Source: Kineosporia rhizophila (GTDB lineage Bacteria; Actinomycetota; Actinomycetes; Actinomycetales; Kineosporiaceae). From it: a stretch of 64,000 nucleotides of DNA. Below the pieces are notes generated by a model. That model did no database searches. It was given only the letters and a program-made list of their open reading frames with translations, and had not been told where the DNA came from. Every line of letters begins with the position of its first letter. The first letter of the stretch is position 1. Below are positions 37,959 to 46,236 of the stretch, one piece after another. Position numbers and translations under genes: made by a program. The DNA is taken from assembly GCF_021277265.1 (NCBI RefSeq), contig NZ_JAJSOH010000002.1:310001-374000 (forward strand), written 5' to 3'.

Positions 37959-38354
37959 TCACCTGTGCTCACCGGGTCGCCCGAACAGCGGACGCGGGTG
38001 GTCACCCGGGCTGTCACCTGCGCCTGCGTCGGTCAGGACGAGGGCGAGGAGGCCGGGAAACCGTTCGTCGAACTCCGCGCGCCGCAGCCGGATGGTGCGC
38101 CGGGCGCCCTCGTCGCGCTGCTCGAGGAGTCCGGCCTCGCGCAGCACGGAGAAGTGATGGCTCAGCGTGGCCTTGCCCACGCCGACCTCCAGCGAACCGC
38201 ACGGCAGTTCCCAGTCACCGGCCCGGGCCACGCAGCGCACGATCGAGAGGCGGACCGGGTCGGCCAGGGCGGTGAGCGCCGTCTCGATGCTCACGTCGTG
38301 GGGATGGACGTGCTGCGGTGGGCGCCGGCCGCCCACCCGGGGTGTCGTGGACAT
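37959..38354 (-). CDS. ArsR-family winged-helix transcriptional regulator
   Basis: 131 residues. The ArsR-type HTH covers about 24-100: LTALADPVRLSIVRCVARAG ... VGKATLSHHFSVLREAGLLEQRDEGARRTIRLRR. No Cys-rich metal site (CVC) is present, so it is probably not a classical metal sensor. ATG at 38354 follows GGGGAGGGG. It lies upstream of ahcY on the same strand. Targets unknown; the CDF transporter nearby is a possible one. Confidence 0.88.
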   Translation of the reverse strand: MSTTPRVGGRRPPQHVHPHDVSIETALTALADPVRLSIVRCVARAGDWELPCGSLEVGVGKATLSHHFSVLREAGLLEQRDEGARRTIRLRRAEFDERFPGLLALVLTDAGAGDSPGDHPRPLFGRPGEHR

Positions 38355-38427
38355 CGCCCCTCCCCTGGAACCGTCGCGCTGGAACCGGGGTCAGCCGGTC
38401 GGACGGCCAATCCTAGGCAGTGCGCCG

Positions 38428-38805
38428 TCAGGGAGCCGGGGTGACGCCGGAACGGCCGGCCTTGCTGTAGCCGGAGGCCCCCGGCCGGTGCCCGGGGGCG
38501 GGATCGGCCTCCGGCTGCAGCGGTGGCTCGGTGTACTGCCCGTAACGGGAGTGCTCGTTGGTGCCGGCGACCGCCTTGACCGCCTGGGCGGAACTGATCA
38601 CCAGGGCGCCGACCAGGGCCAGCGAGGCGACGACGACGACCGTGGCGGCCAGCCGGGACCGCCGGGACCAGCGGCCGAACCAGCCGAAGCGCTGCGGCTC
38701 GGCGCCGTCGGGGTACTGCGTCCAGCGGTCCGGCCGGCGGCCCGCCAGAGGATGGTCGTGCGGCAGGACAGGTCGGAGCGTGCGGGGTGCGGGATGAGCG
38801 CGCAC
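38428..38805 (-). CDS. Small single-pass membrane protein
   Basis: 125 residues. Cytosolic N-terminus rich in Arg/Pro, one helix at about 56-77 (LAATVVVVASLALVGALVISSA), and an outside tail of Gly/Pro/Arg-rich sequence. GTG at 38805 is fixed by AGGAGG five bases upstream; the frame is open to 38898 without a site. No family recognised. Confidence 0.6.
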   Translation of the reverse strand: MRAHPAPRTLRPVLPHDHPLAGRRPDRWTQYPDGAEPQRFGWFGRWSRRSRLAATVVVVASLALVGALVISSAQAVKAVAGTNEHSRYGQYTEPPLQPEADPAPGHRPGASGYSKAGRSGVTPAP

Positions 38806-38976
38806 GACGGCCTCCTGACTCGAAGTGACAGATATCTGAACAAGGTGGGGCTGCGGAACGGCTCCGACGCTACCCACAGAACCCGAATCGACGGTCAAAT
38901 GCCTGCTAGGCCAGCGTTATCGGCGTCCACATCGTTAAAGCACTCCTATGTCAACGGCTACCCAGCCACAAAGACC

Positions 38977-39016
38977 GACGACGTGCCCCCCTGCACCATC
39001 AGGGGGACACGTCGTC
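38977..39016 (-). terminator. Terminator after the CDF transporter
   Basis: GACGACGTG (38977-38985) pairs with CACGTCGTC (39008-39016), and CCCCCCTG continues against CAGGGGG with one bulge. It lies 14 bp past the CDF stop on the transcribed strand. Confidence 0.65.
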
Positions 39017-39030
39017 GTAGGGCCTTCTCG

Positions 39031-39972
39031 TCAGTTCGCCGGGACGCCGGCCGGCCCACCGGTGCCGCGAGCGATGTCGGGCTCGAGGAAGATCAGCTTG
39101 GCGGTCGGGACGGCGGCCCGGACCCGTGCCTCGGCCTCGTCGATCGCCTCGGCCACCTCCACCGCCGACTCCGTCGGCACCACCGCGATCTTCGCCGCCA
39201 CCATCAGCTCCTCCGGCCCGACGTACAGCGTGCGGATGTGGATCACCCCGTGCACCCCGGCCCCGACCAGGGCGGTCTTGATCCGGTCCAGGTCCTCGGC
39301 CGAGGCCCCCTCGCCGACCAGCAGCGAAGACGTCTCCAGGGCGAGGATCACGGCCACCGCGATCAGCAGCAGACCGATCATCGCGCTGCCCACCGCGTCC
39401 CACCGGCCGTCGTGCGTGGCCAGCGTCATCCCCACGCCGAACAGGGCGAACACCAGACCGGTGAGCGCCGCCGTGTCCTCCAGCAGCACCACCGGCAGCT
39501 CCGGCGACTTGGTCTCGCGGATGAACCGCCACCAGTTGCGGCCCTCACGGTGCGGGGTGGCCTCGTGCACGGCGGTGCGCAGGCTGAACCCCTCCATCGC
39601 GATCGCCGCCACCAGCACGGCCACCGGGACCCACTGCCAGTTCTCGATCGGCTCCGGGTGGTCCCACTTGTGCCAGGCCTCGTAGAGGGCGAAGAGGCCA
39701 CCCACGCTGAACAGGATCACCGACACCAGGAAGGCGAACAGGTACCGGGAACGGCCGTAGCCGAACGGGTGCTCCTCGTTCGGCTTCTTCTTCGCCCGTC
39801 GGCCACCGACCAGCAGCAGCACCTGGTTGCCGGAGTCGGCCACCGAGTGGATGCCCTCGGCCAGCATCGAGCTGGATCCGGTCAGCCCGAAGGCGACGAA
39901 CTTGGTCGCGGCGATACCCAGATTGGCGGACAGTGCCGCGATGATCGCCTTGGAGCCACCCTCGGTGGACAT
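39031..39972 (-). CDS. Cation diffusion facilitator (CDF) metal transporter
   Basis: 313 residues. About six membrane helices with the paired metal sites on helices 2 and 5: SMLAEGIHSVADSGNQ (His-x3-Asp) and VLLEDTAALTG (Glu-x-x-x). A cytosolic C-terminal domain (about 225-305) follows. CDF exporters move Zn, Co, Mn or Fe out in exchange for protons; the metal here is not determined. ATG at 39972 has GGGAGA upstream. Not obviously in an operon with its neighbours. Confidence 0.9.
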   Translation of the reverse strand: MSTEGGSKAIIAALSANLGIAATKFVAFGLTGSSSMLAEGIHSVADSGNQVLLLVGGRRAKKKPNEEHPFGYGRSRYLFAFLVSVILFSVGGLFALYEAWHKWDHPEPIENWQWVPVAVLVAAIAMEGFSLRTAVHEATPHREGRNWWRFIRETKSPELPVVLLEDTAALTGLVFALFGVGMTLATHDGRWDAVGSAMIGLLLIAVAVILALETSSLLVGEGASAEDLDRIKTALVGAGVHGVIHIRTLYVGPEELMVAAKIAVVPTESAVEVAEAIDEAEARVRAAVPTAKLIFLEPDIARGTGGPAGVPAN

Positions 39973-40055
39973 GGTTCGTCGTTCTCCCGCCTCTACACAG
40001 CTGTGAGCGGGAGAAACGTACTACTTGCCCAGGGACACCGAATGTCGAGAGGGGT

Positions 40056-41228
40056 CTATTGCGTGCGGTCGCGCAGGTCGGCCACGTGTGGCGAGGTGAG
40101 CGGGTCGATCCCGCCGGCCAGCGCCATGTAGACCGAGGCGAAGTCGGTGAGCGAGACCAGGTCGGCCAGCCGCTCCAGCGGATGCCCCGGATCGGCCGCC
40201 ACCTCGGTGACCCGCACCCCGGCGTCCTCGGCGGTGAGCCGGACCGCGTCGGCCGTGCGGGCCGTCTCCAGCCACGAACCGTCGGGCCGGTCGAGCGTGG
40301 GAGCCGCGTCGCGCAGCAGCAGCAACCGCATCTGCGGGCCGGCCGCCGGGATGTCGTCGAACTCCGGGTCGGCGAAGATGTCCGCCTCCGGCCGCCGGGC
40401 CAGGGGGCCGTCGAAGGTGGCGACCACGTCACCCGCGTCGTCCGGCAGGGCCCCGCGCATGGCCGGGACGCGGGCCGTGCGGGCCAGCATCGAGACCGCG
40501 CGCAGAGCCGCCACCCCGGTCACGTCGCCGTCACCGAGCACCACGGGCATGACCCCGGAGAGCTCGAGGGCCAGCGACTTGGCCGGGTTGACGAAGGCGT
40601 CGGACGAGGGCCGGTACTTGTCGGCCTGGGCGTCCAGCCGGTTCGCGACCCGCTCCAGCACCTCGGTCGAGGCGTCGGTCAGGCCCAGCTCGTGGGCCAC
40701 CGCGACGACCGGCACGGTCAGCGACCACAGCGCCATCCGGGAGGCCCGGGCGGCCGGGGTCTCGTTGCGCGGGACGGCCACGTGCACCCCGCCGGTGCGC
40801 TCGGAGACCTCGGCGAGCGGCGAGCGGGGAGCACCGACCGTGAGCAACCGGCAGCCCCGGCGGGCGGCCTCGGCGGCGAGCCCGAGCGGGCCCGGGGCCC
40901 GGCCGGACATCGACACCGCCACGACCAGGTCGAGCGGCCCCACCCAGCCCGGCAGCGGCAGACCCCGCCGGACCGAGACCGGCACCGGGGCGCTGCTGCC
41001 GGCCATCAGGATCAGGATGTCGCCAACCACGGCCGAGCCGCCCAGGCTGGCCACCACGACCGCGCGCGGGCGGCCGTCGGCCACGATCTTCGCGATCTGG
41101 GCCTCGGCGGTGGCGGACAGGGCCATCCGGACCTGCGCCCCGGCCATCGCCAGGGCCCGCAGGCTGCCGGAGGGGTCGGCCGCGGCCAGGCCGTCGGGGT
41201 CGTCGAGCAGCTGTTCGTCCAGTGCCAT
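40056..41228 (-). CDS. SIS-domain sugar-phosphate isomerase (PGI/PMI family)
   Basis: 390 residues. The SIS fold (about 40-160, VVVASLGGSAVVGDILI, VVAVSMSGRAPGPLGLA) plus a C-terminal domain typical of bifunctional phosphoglucose/phosphomannose isomerases. This protein sits beside manB in actinobacteria (Rv3256c) and probably supplies mannose-6-phosphate for GDP-mannose or glycan synthesis. Actual isomerase activity is inferred. It is followed upstream by a Trm112-like gene and manB on the same strand. Confidence 0.85.
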   Translation of the reverse strand: MALDEQLLDDPDGLAAADPSGSLRALAMAGAQVRMALSATAEAQIAKIVADGRPRAVVVASLGGSAVVGDILILMAGSSAPVPVSVRRGLPLPGWVGPLDLVVAVSMSGRAPGPLGLAAEAARRGCRLLTVGAPRSPLAEVSERTGGVHVAVPRNETPAARASRMALWSLTVPVVAVAHELGLTDASTEVLERVANRLDAQADKYRPSSDAFVNPAKSLALELSGVMPVVLGDGDVTGVAALRAVSMLARTARVPAMRGALPDDAGDVVATFDGPLARRPEADIFADPEFDDIPAAGPQMRLLLLRDAAPTLDRPDGSWLETARTADAVRLTAEDAGVRVTEVAADPGHPLERLADLVSLTDFASVYMALAGGIDPLTSPHVADLRDRTQ

Positions 41229-41294
41229 CGCGCAGATTCTCCAGCGAAGCCGTCGGTGCAGTTCAGAAGCGGGCGGGCCGGCCCCTCACCGTGG

Positions 41295-41477
41295 TCAGGA
41301 CCGGGTGCGGGCCTCGTCCACGAGCAGCACCGGGATGCCGTCGTCGACACGGTAGGCCAGGGAGCAGCCGGTGCACTGCAGCTCGGGCGAACCTTCGGGG
41401 CCGGTCCCCTCGGCCAGGGTGGAACGGCAGCTCGGGCAGCGCAGGATGTCCTGCAGCCAGGATTCGATAGCGGTCAC
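41295..41477 (-). CDS. Trm112-family zinc-ribbon protein
   Basis: 60 residues. CPSC ... CTGC forms a four-Cys zinc site, with PVLLVDEAR at the end, typical of Trm112/YcaR. In eukaryotes and archaea Trm112 activates methyltransferases; bacterial members are uncharacterised. GTG at 41477 has AGGA seven bases upstream; ATG at 41495 is the alternative. It lies between manB and the SIS gene. Confidence 0.85.
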   Translation of the reverse strand: MTAIESWLQDILRCPSCRSTLAEGTGPEGSPELQCTGCSLAYRVDDGIPVLLVDEARTRS

Positions 41478-41502
41478 CGGCTCATCCTGGCGCATCCCGT
41501 CG

Positions 41503-42966
41503 TCAGCTGGCGACCTCGGCCGCCCGGACCAGACCGAGCACCTCGTCGCGCAGCGCCGCCATCACCGCCGGGTCGGCGGCCTCGGAGTTCAGGCGCAGCA
41601 GCGGCTCGGTGTTGCTCGGGCGCAGGTTGAACCACCACAGACCGGGGTAGCTGCCCTCGCCGGCCGGGGCGTCGGCCTCGTGGCTGATGGTCAGGCCGTC
41701 GAGCCGGTCCACCACCACGCCCGGGCGGCTCTCGAAGGCCTTGGCCACCCGGGCGGTGGCCTCGTCCACGTCGGAGACCACCGAGTTGATCTCACCGCTG
41801 GGCGTGTACCGCTCGTACTGCGCGACCAGCCCGGACAGCGGGCCGTCCTGCTCGCCCAGGGCGGCCAGCACGTGCAGCGCGGCCAGCATGCCGGTGTCGG
41901 CGAACCAGAAGTCGCGGAAGTAGTAGTGGGCCGAGTGCTCGCCACCGAAGACCGCGTCGTGGTTGGCCATCTCGACCTTGATGAACGCGTGACCGACCCG
42001 GGTGCGCACCGCCTTCGCGGCGTTCTCGGCGATCACCTCGGGCACGGCGCGGGAGGTGATCAGGTTGTGGATCACCGTGGCCTCGCGGCCGGCGGCGCGC
42101 TCCTTGGCGATCTCCCGGGCGGCCACCAGCGCGGTGATCGCGCTCGGGCTGACCGGCTCGCCGCGCTCGTCGATCACGAAGCACCGGTCCGCGTCGCCGT
42201 CGAAGGCCAGGCCGAGGTCGGCGCCGTGGGCGGGCACGGCCTTCTGCAGGTCCAGCAGGTTGGCCGGGTCGAGCGGGTTGGCCTCGTGGTTGGGGAAGGT
42301 GCCGTCCAGCTCGAAGTACATCGGGACGATCTCGAGCGGCAGTTCGGGCAGGCCGATCGCGGCGCCGAGCACGGCCGGCACGGTCAGGCCGGCCATCCCG
42401 TTGCCCGCGTCGACCACGATCTTCAGCTTGCGGCGCGAGCCCAGCGGCACCAGGCCACGCAGGTGCTCGGCGTAGCCGCGCAGCGTGTCGCGCTCCTCGA
42501 CGACCGGGCGGGCCGGCTCGTCGAGCCCCCAGGCCGGGTCGTCGAGCAGCTTCTGGGCCAGGTCGCGGATCTCGGCCAGACCGCTGTCCAGGCCGATCGG
42601 GCGGGCCCCGGCCCGGCACATCTTCATCCCGTTGTAGCTGGCCGGGTTGTGGCTGGCGGTGAGCATCACACCCGGCGCGTCGAGGGCGCCGCTGGCGTAG
42701 TAGAGGCCGTCGGTGCTGCACAGGCCGATCATCACCACCTCCCCGCCCTCACCGGTGACGCCGGCGGCGAAGGCCTGCGCCAGGGCCTCGCCCGTGTCGC
42801 GCATGTCCCGGCCGATCAGGACCCGGCCGGGCCGGCCGTCCGGGGTCGGGGAGAGCACCGCACGGGCGAACGCCGATCCCAGGGCGCGCGCGATCCGCTC
42901 GGTCAGCTGAGTGCCGACCAGGCCACGGATGTCGTTGGCTTTGACGATTTCGGTGAGCTGAGCCAC
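41503..42966 (-). CDS. manB: Phosphomannomutase/phosphoglucomutase
   Basis: 487 residues of the alpha-D-phosphohexomutase family. The phosphoserine loop is TASHNPAS (Ser105), the metal loop LAFDGDADRC, the sugar loop GGEHSAHYY, and the phosphate loop LRPSNTEPLLR. It converts mannose-6-phosphate to mannose-1-phosphate for GDP-mannose. GTG at 42966 has TAGCCT six bases upstream, suggesting a leaderless transcript. It leads the manB-Trm112-SIS group. Confidence 0.95.
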   Translation of the reverse strand: MAQLTEIVKANDIRGLVGTQLTERIARALGSAFARAVLSPTPDGRPGRVLIGRDMRDTGEALAQAFAAGVTGEGGEVVMIGLCSTDGLYYASGALDAPGVMLTASHNPASYNGMKMCRAGARPIGLDSGLAEIRDLAQKLLDDPAWGLDEPARPVVEERDTLRGYAEHLRGLVPLGSRRKLKIVVDAGNGMAGLTVPAVLGAAIGLPELPLEIVPMYFELDGTFPNHEANPLDPANLLDLQKAVPAHGADLGLAFDGDADRCFVIDERGEPVSPSAITALVAAREIAKERAAGREATVIHNLITSRAVPEVIAENAAKAVRTRVGHAFIKVEMANHDAVFGGEHSAHYYFRDFWFADTGMLAALHVLAALGEQDGPLSGLVAQYERYTPSGEINSVVSDVDEATARVAKAFESRPGVVVDRLDGLTISHEADAPAGEGSYPGLWWFNLRPSNTEPLLRLNSEAADPAVMAALRDEVLGLVRAAEVAS

Positions 42967-42972
42967 CGGGGA

Positions 42973-42978
42973 AGGCTA
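42973..42978 (-). promoter_or_regulatory. -10 box, leaderless manB transcript
   Basis: TAGCCT on the minus strand, six bases before the manB GTG. Confidence 0.5.
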
Positions 42979-43032
42979 TCTGAGCCGCCACCGGCCTCGG
43001 GCCCGGAACGGACACGACCAGGTCTCGTTGGC

Positions 43033-43064
43033 GCGGTCCGACCCGTTCGGACGGGCCGGACCGC
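43033..43064 (-). terminator. Terminator before manB
   Basis: GCGGTCCG (43033-43040) pairs with CGGACCGC (43057-43064), with an inner CCCGT/ACGGG stem. It is 17 bp past the stop of the zinc-ribbon gene on its strand. Confidence 0.65.
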
Positions 43065-43080
43065 CACAAACGTCCTTTAT

Positions 43081-43392
43081 CTAGTTCTTTCGGGCCTTGT
43101 CGAGCACGGAGGCGACGCTCAGGGCGTCCCCGCCGTGCTCCCAGGTGCGGTGCTCGCAGCGGTGGCAGGAGGTGAACTCCACCGGGGTGCCGTCGGTCAG
43201 GTTCATCGAGAGCCGGGTCACCCGGCTGCTGCCGCAGGCCTGGCACTGGATCTCGGACCGGTGCTCGCGCTGGGTCAGCGACCCCAGCGGGATCGACGGG
43301 CCCGCCGTACGGCCGCGGCGCCGGCCACGGGTCGGCGTGGTTGCTGCCGACGAGGCCGAGTCCGCTGTGGAGGCCCGGGACTGAGAAGTCAT
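43081..43392 (-). CDS. Small zinc-ribbon protein
   Basis: 103 residues. The N-terminal half is Ser/Arg-rich. The C-terminal half is a CxxC ... CxxC zinc ribbon (IQCQACGSSRVTRLSMNLTD ... TSCHRCEHRTW), TFIIS/TFIIB-like. It is conserved between manB and DUF3499 in actinobacteria (Rv3258c position). Function unknown; a nucleic-acid or protein-binding role is guesswork. ATG at 43392 is chosen for AAGGA upstream; the frame is open to 43527. Confidence 0.75.
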   Translation of the reverse strand: MTSQSRASTADSASSAATTPTRGRRRGRTAGPSIPLGSLTQREHRSEIQCQACGSSRVTRLSMNLTDGTPVEFTSCHRCEHRTWEHGGDALSVASVLDKARKN

Positions 43393-43567
43393 GGAGGGGA
43401 GATCCTTGCTTCGGACGACAGGGGAAGTGACCCACGCCGGGTAGTCACCCGAACGCAGGCTGCTGCGATGCTCCCTGTCATTCGGCGAGTCACACCGGCA
43501 CCTTGAGTCACCGGAGTGTCCTGACATCCCACCCGGACCGGCGCCGAAGCAGCGAAATGCGGACTTC

Positions 43568-43957
43568 TCAGGTGAGGGGTTCGCCCAGGATCGGATCCTT
43601 CAGAACGCGCAGGTGCCCGCGCCGCCCGACCTCGACCGTGGACAGCTCGGCGTCGGCGTCGGGCGGGAGCTCACCGGCCGGCGGGCGGGCGGCCTCACGC
43701 ACCGCGTCGGCCAGGGCCAGCAGGTCGTCGTGCGAGGGCGGCGGCGGGACGAACTCCCCCGGTGCGAGCCGGACGATCTCCCAGCCGCGAGGGGCGGTCA
43801 GCCGCTCGGCGTGCACCGCGCACAGGTCGTAGCAGTGCGGTTCGGCGTACGTGGCCAACGGGCCGAGCACCGCCGTGGAGTCGGAGTAGACATAGGTGAG
43901 CGTGGCGACCGCTACCCGCTGGCAAGCGGTCCGGGAACAACGGCGCACTCCACTCAC
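43568..43957 (-). CDS. DUF3499 family protein
   Basis: 129 residues starting MSGVRRCSRTACQRVAVATL, with a TLTYVYSDSTAVLGPLATYAEPHCYDLC core. Cys at 7 and 12 and a later CYDLCAVH form a probable zinc site. This matches actinobacterial DUF3499, function unknown. GTG at 43957 has TAACTT seven bases upstream (leaderless type). Divergent from the metallopeptidase-like gene. Confidence 0.85.
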   Translation of the reverse strand: MSGVRRCSRTACQRVAVATLTYVYSDSTAVLGPLATYAEPHCYDLCAVHAERLTAPRGWEIVRLAPGEFVPPPPSHDDLLALADAVREAARPPAGELPPDADAELSTVEVGRRGHLRVLKDPILGEPLT

Positions 43958-43964
43958 GATTGAG

Positions 43965-43970
43965 AAGTTA
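43965..43970 (-). promoter_or_regulatory. -10 box, leaderless DUF3499 transcript
   Basis: TAACTT on the minus strand, seven bases before the GTG of DUF3499. Confidence 0.5.
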
Positions 43971-44169
43971 CTCCCTCATCAGACGCACCGGCCGCACCGG
44001 CGCGCCACCCGATTCGTGTCGTCGCCACCACCGGCTCCTGACCGGTGAGGACGCACTCATCTTGCCCGATCCGTCCCCGGACGTCACGGATGCCGAGCCC
44101 ACAGATCACCGCGCGCACAAATTCCGGGCGGGTTCCGGGCGGATCAGAGGGCCGACGGACGTCCTCCAG

Positions 44170-44175
44170 TATCCT
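44170..44175 (+). promoter_or_regulatory. -10 box, leaderless metallopeptidase-like transcript
   Basis: TATCCT, six bases before GTG at 44182. Confidence 0.5.
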
Positions 44176-44181
44176 CAGCGG

Positions 44182-44652
44182 GTGGCCCGACCTCGCGTGA
44201 TCCCGGATCCGGCCTCCCCCGGAGGCTCGTCCGGAGGCCGCCCGAAACGCCGTGACCGGCGTGGGCGCGGCATCCGCGGCCAGCTGCTCCCCCGCTCCGT
44301 CCCGGCCTGGAAGAGCCGCGCCGACCGTTTCGACGACCTGGTGCTCGACGCGGTGGACCACCTGTCCGCGCGTTGGGAGAAGGAACTGAGCGACGTCGAG
44401 TTCGCGGTGGAGGACGTACCCCCGAGCGACCCGTCGCCCTGGGAGCACGGCGAGATCCCCCTGGGCCGGTTCTTCCCCGCCGACGGCGCCCTGCCTCCCC
44501 GCATCGTGGTCTACCGCCGCCCGGTGGAGACCCGGGCCGCCGACGCACAGGACATCGGCGACCTGGCCCAGAGCGTGGTCGTCGAGCAGGTGGCCCACCT
44601 GCTCGACCTCACCCCCGAAGAGGTCGACCCGCGCTACAACCGCGACAGCTGA
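44182..44652 (+). CDS. Metallopeptidase-family (zincin-like, DUF1025) protein with degenerate active site
   Basis: 156 residues. Core VEDVPPSDPSPWEHGEIPLG ... RIVVYRRPVE ... LAQSVVVEQVAHLLDLTPEEVDPRY matches the actinobacterial metallopeptidase family (Rv3259 position). The family's HExxH is here V-E-x-x-A, so both zinc histidines are missing and it is probably not a protease. GTG at 44182 is chosen from conservation (VARPRVIPDP) and the TATCCT box; the frame is open to 43960. It abuts the convergent DUF5719 gene with no gap. Confidence 0.8.
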   Translation: MARPRVIPDPASPGGSSGGRPKRRDRRGRGIRGQLLPRSVPAWKSRADRFDDLVLDAVDHLSARWEKELSDVEFAVEDVPPSDPSPWEHGEIPLGRFFPADGALPPRIVVYRRPVETRAADAQDIGDLAQSVVVEQVAHLLDLTPEEVDPRYNRDS

Positions 44653-46236
44653 TCACCGCAGGCCGACCCGGGTGTCGGCGACCGCCGTGGCCGGCACGTC
44701 GTCGGCCGAGGCCGGCTGCACCCCGAGCACGGTGATCGAGGTGCCCGACTCGTCCGTCGAGGTCGCCACCAGCGAAGCAGCCACCGGCCCGCCCTCCGGC
44801 CGGGACATCCGGAACGCCGCCGTCTTCTCCTCCAGCGGGAACGCCGAGCCCGTGCCCTTCTTCATCTCCACCTTCACCGGCTTCAGCTCGCGCCCCTCGG
44901 CATCGATCGGGGTGATCGTCAGGGCACTGTCCGGGCCCGCCGCCACCAGCGAGACCGTCGCCCGGCTGCCTGCGGGCAGCACCGAGTAGCCGCCGCGGTC
45001 GAGGGCCGGCACCGCCGGGGCCCAGCCGAACTCGGTGGCCTGGCGCCCGGGGCTGCCCAGGCGGCCGATCTGAGCCGCCGCGACCACCGGAACGTCGGCC
45101 TCCACCACCGCCGTGTAGGTACCCGACGCGATACCCGAGACCGGCACGTCCGCCACACCGCCGCCCGGAATGTTGAGCACTGCCGGAGTGGGCATCTCGG
45201 CCTCACCGGAAGAACTGAGCAGGCGCACCCGGACCACGGCCTCCTCACTGCCCGGCACCGCCACGCGAACCGAGGTGGAGCCGGGGGCCGCCGGATCGTC
45301 GGCCGTACGGGAGTATCCGTTGACCAACGAGATGCCCGGAATCAGCTGTCGTCGGGCCGGTTCGGCAGAGGGCGAGACCACGTCCACCCCACTGGGCACC
45401 AGTCCTCGCAGCCTCGAGTCGTGCATCCGCGCGACCACCTGACCGCTACGGGCCACCACGTGCACTGCCACGCGCTCCTGGTTCGGCGCGAGAGCGTCTA
45501 CGAACAGCGGGGTCTGGCCGCCTGCGGGCACCACCACACCATCTCCGGAAGGCGCCTCCACCCGGCCGTCGGCCCCCAGCACAGTCACGTCCACCACCGC
45601 CGCCGAGGCCGTGGGGTTGGACAGCACCAGCCGCAGTCGCTGACCGGTCCGGGTGCCCCCACCGACCAGCCAGGCATCGCCGGAGGTCTGGTCGCAGCGA
45701 CTCGCGGACAGCCCGCGCAGGTCGCCCTTGGCGGTGAGAGTCGACTGCACAGCGGCCAGTTCGGGCGCGTCGCCGGCTCGTCCGGCCTCCGCCGTCATCA
45801 CGATCGGACCGAGGTTCCAGGTGGAGAGGCCGGCGACGGAAGCCTGCCCCTCCTCGTTCTCCAGTTCGACCCGGGTGCCCGGGTGCACCGAGAACCCGGT
45901 CTTGGGAACGCTTTCGCTCAGCTGCCGGATGGCGTCGAAGTTCTTCCCCTCGGCCTGCAGTTCGGCCTCGGCCTCCCCCTCGGAGGCCAGCAGCGCACTG
46001 ATCAGCACACCGGCGTCCGGGCTGACCGCCTTCCCACCTTCGGGCACCACCAGCGTCTCGGGCCCCGAACAGGCCAGGGTGGGCACGGCCATCGCAGCCG
46101 GCAACCGGTTGGAGACGGTGCTGGAAACCGCACTGACGCCGATCTGCTCGGGCAGCATTGCGGCGCCGACCGCGATGCCCCCAGCCACCGCCAGCACTCC
46201 TGTCACCGAAAGTGCCCCACGTGCTCGCTGGTTCAC
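44653..46236 (-). CDS. DUF5719 family secreted/anchored protein
   Basis: 527 residues. An N-terminal signal-anchor (about 6-29, GALSVTGVLAVAGGIAVGAAM) is followed by two or more Ig-like, beta-rich repeats with VVAAAQIGRLGSPGRQATEF and SRLRGLVPSG. It matches DUF5719, found after the large glycosyltransferase in actinobacteria. It overlaps that gene by 4 nt, so it is coupled, and is probably an extracytoplasmic partner of the enzyme. Function unproven. Confidence 0.8.
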   Translation of the reverse strand: MNQRARGALSVTGVLAVAGGIAVGAAMLPEQIGVSAVSSTVSNRLPAAMAVPTLACSGPETLVVPEGGKAVSPDAGVLISALLASEGEAEAELQAEGKNFDAIRQLSESVPKTGFSVHPGTRVELENEEGQASVAGLSTWNLGPIVMTAEAGRAGDAPELAAVQSTLTAKGDLRGLSASRCDQTSGDAWLVGGGTRTGQRLRLVLSNPTASAAVVDVTVLGADGRVEAPSGDGVVVPAGGQTPLFVDALAPNQERVAVHVVARSGQVVARMHDSRLRGLVPSGVDVVSPSAEPARRQLIPGISLVNGYSRTADDPAAPGSTSVRVAVPGSEEAVVRVRLLSSSGEAEMPTPAVLNIPGGGVADVPVSGIASGTYTAVVEADVPVVAAAQIGRLGSPGRQATEFGWAPAVPALDRGGYSVLPAGSRATVSLVAAGPDSALTITPIDAEGRELKPVKVEMKKGTGSAFPLEEKTAAFRMSRPEGGPVAASLVATSTDESGTSITVLGVQPASADDVPATAVADTRVGLR

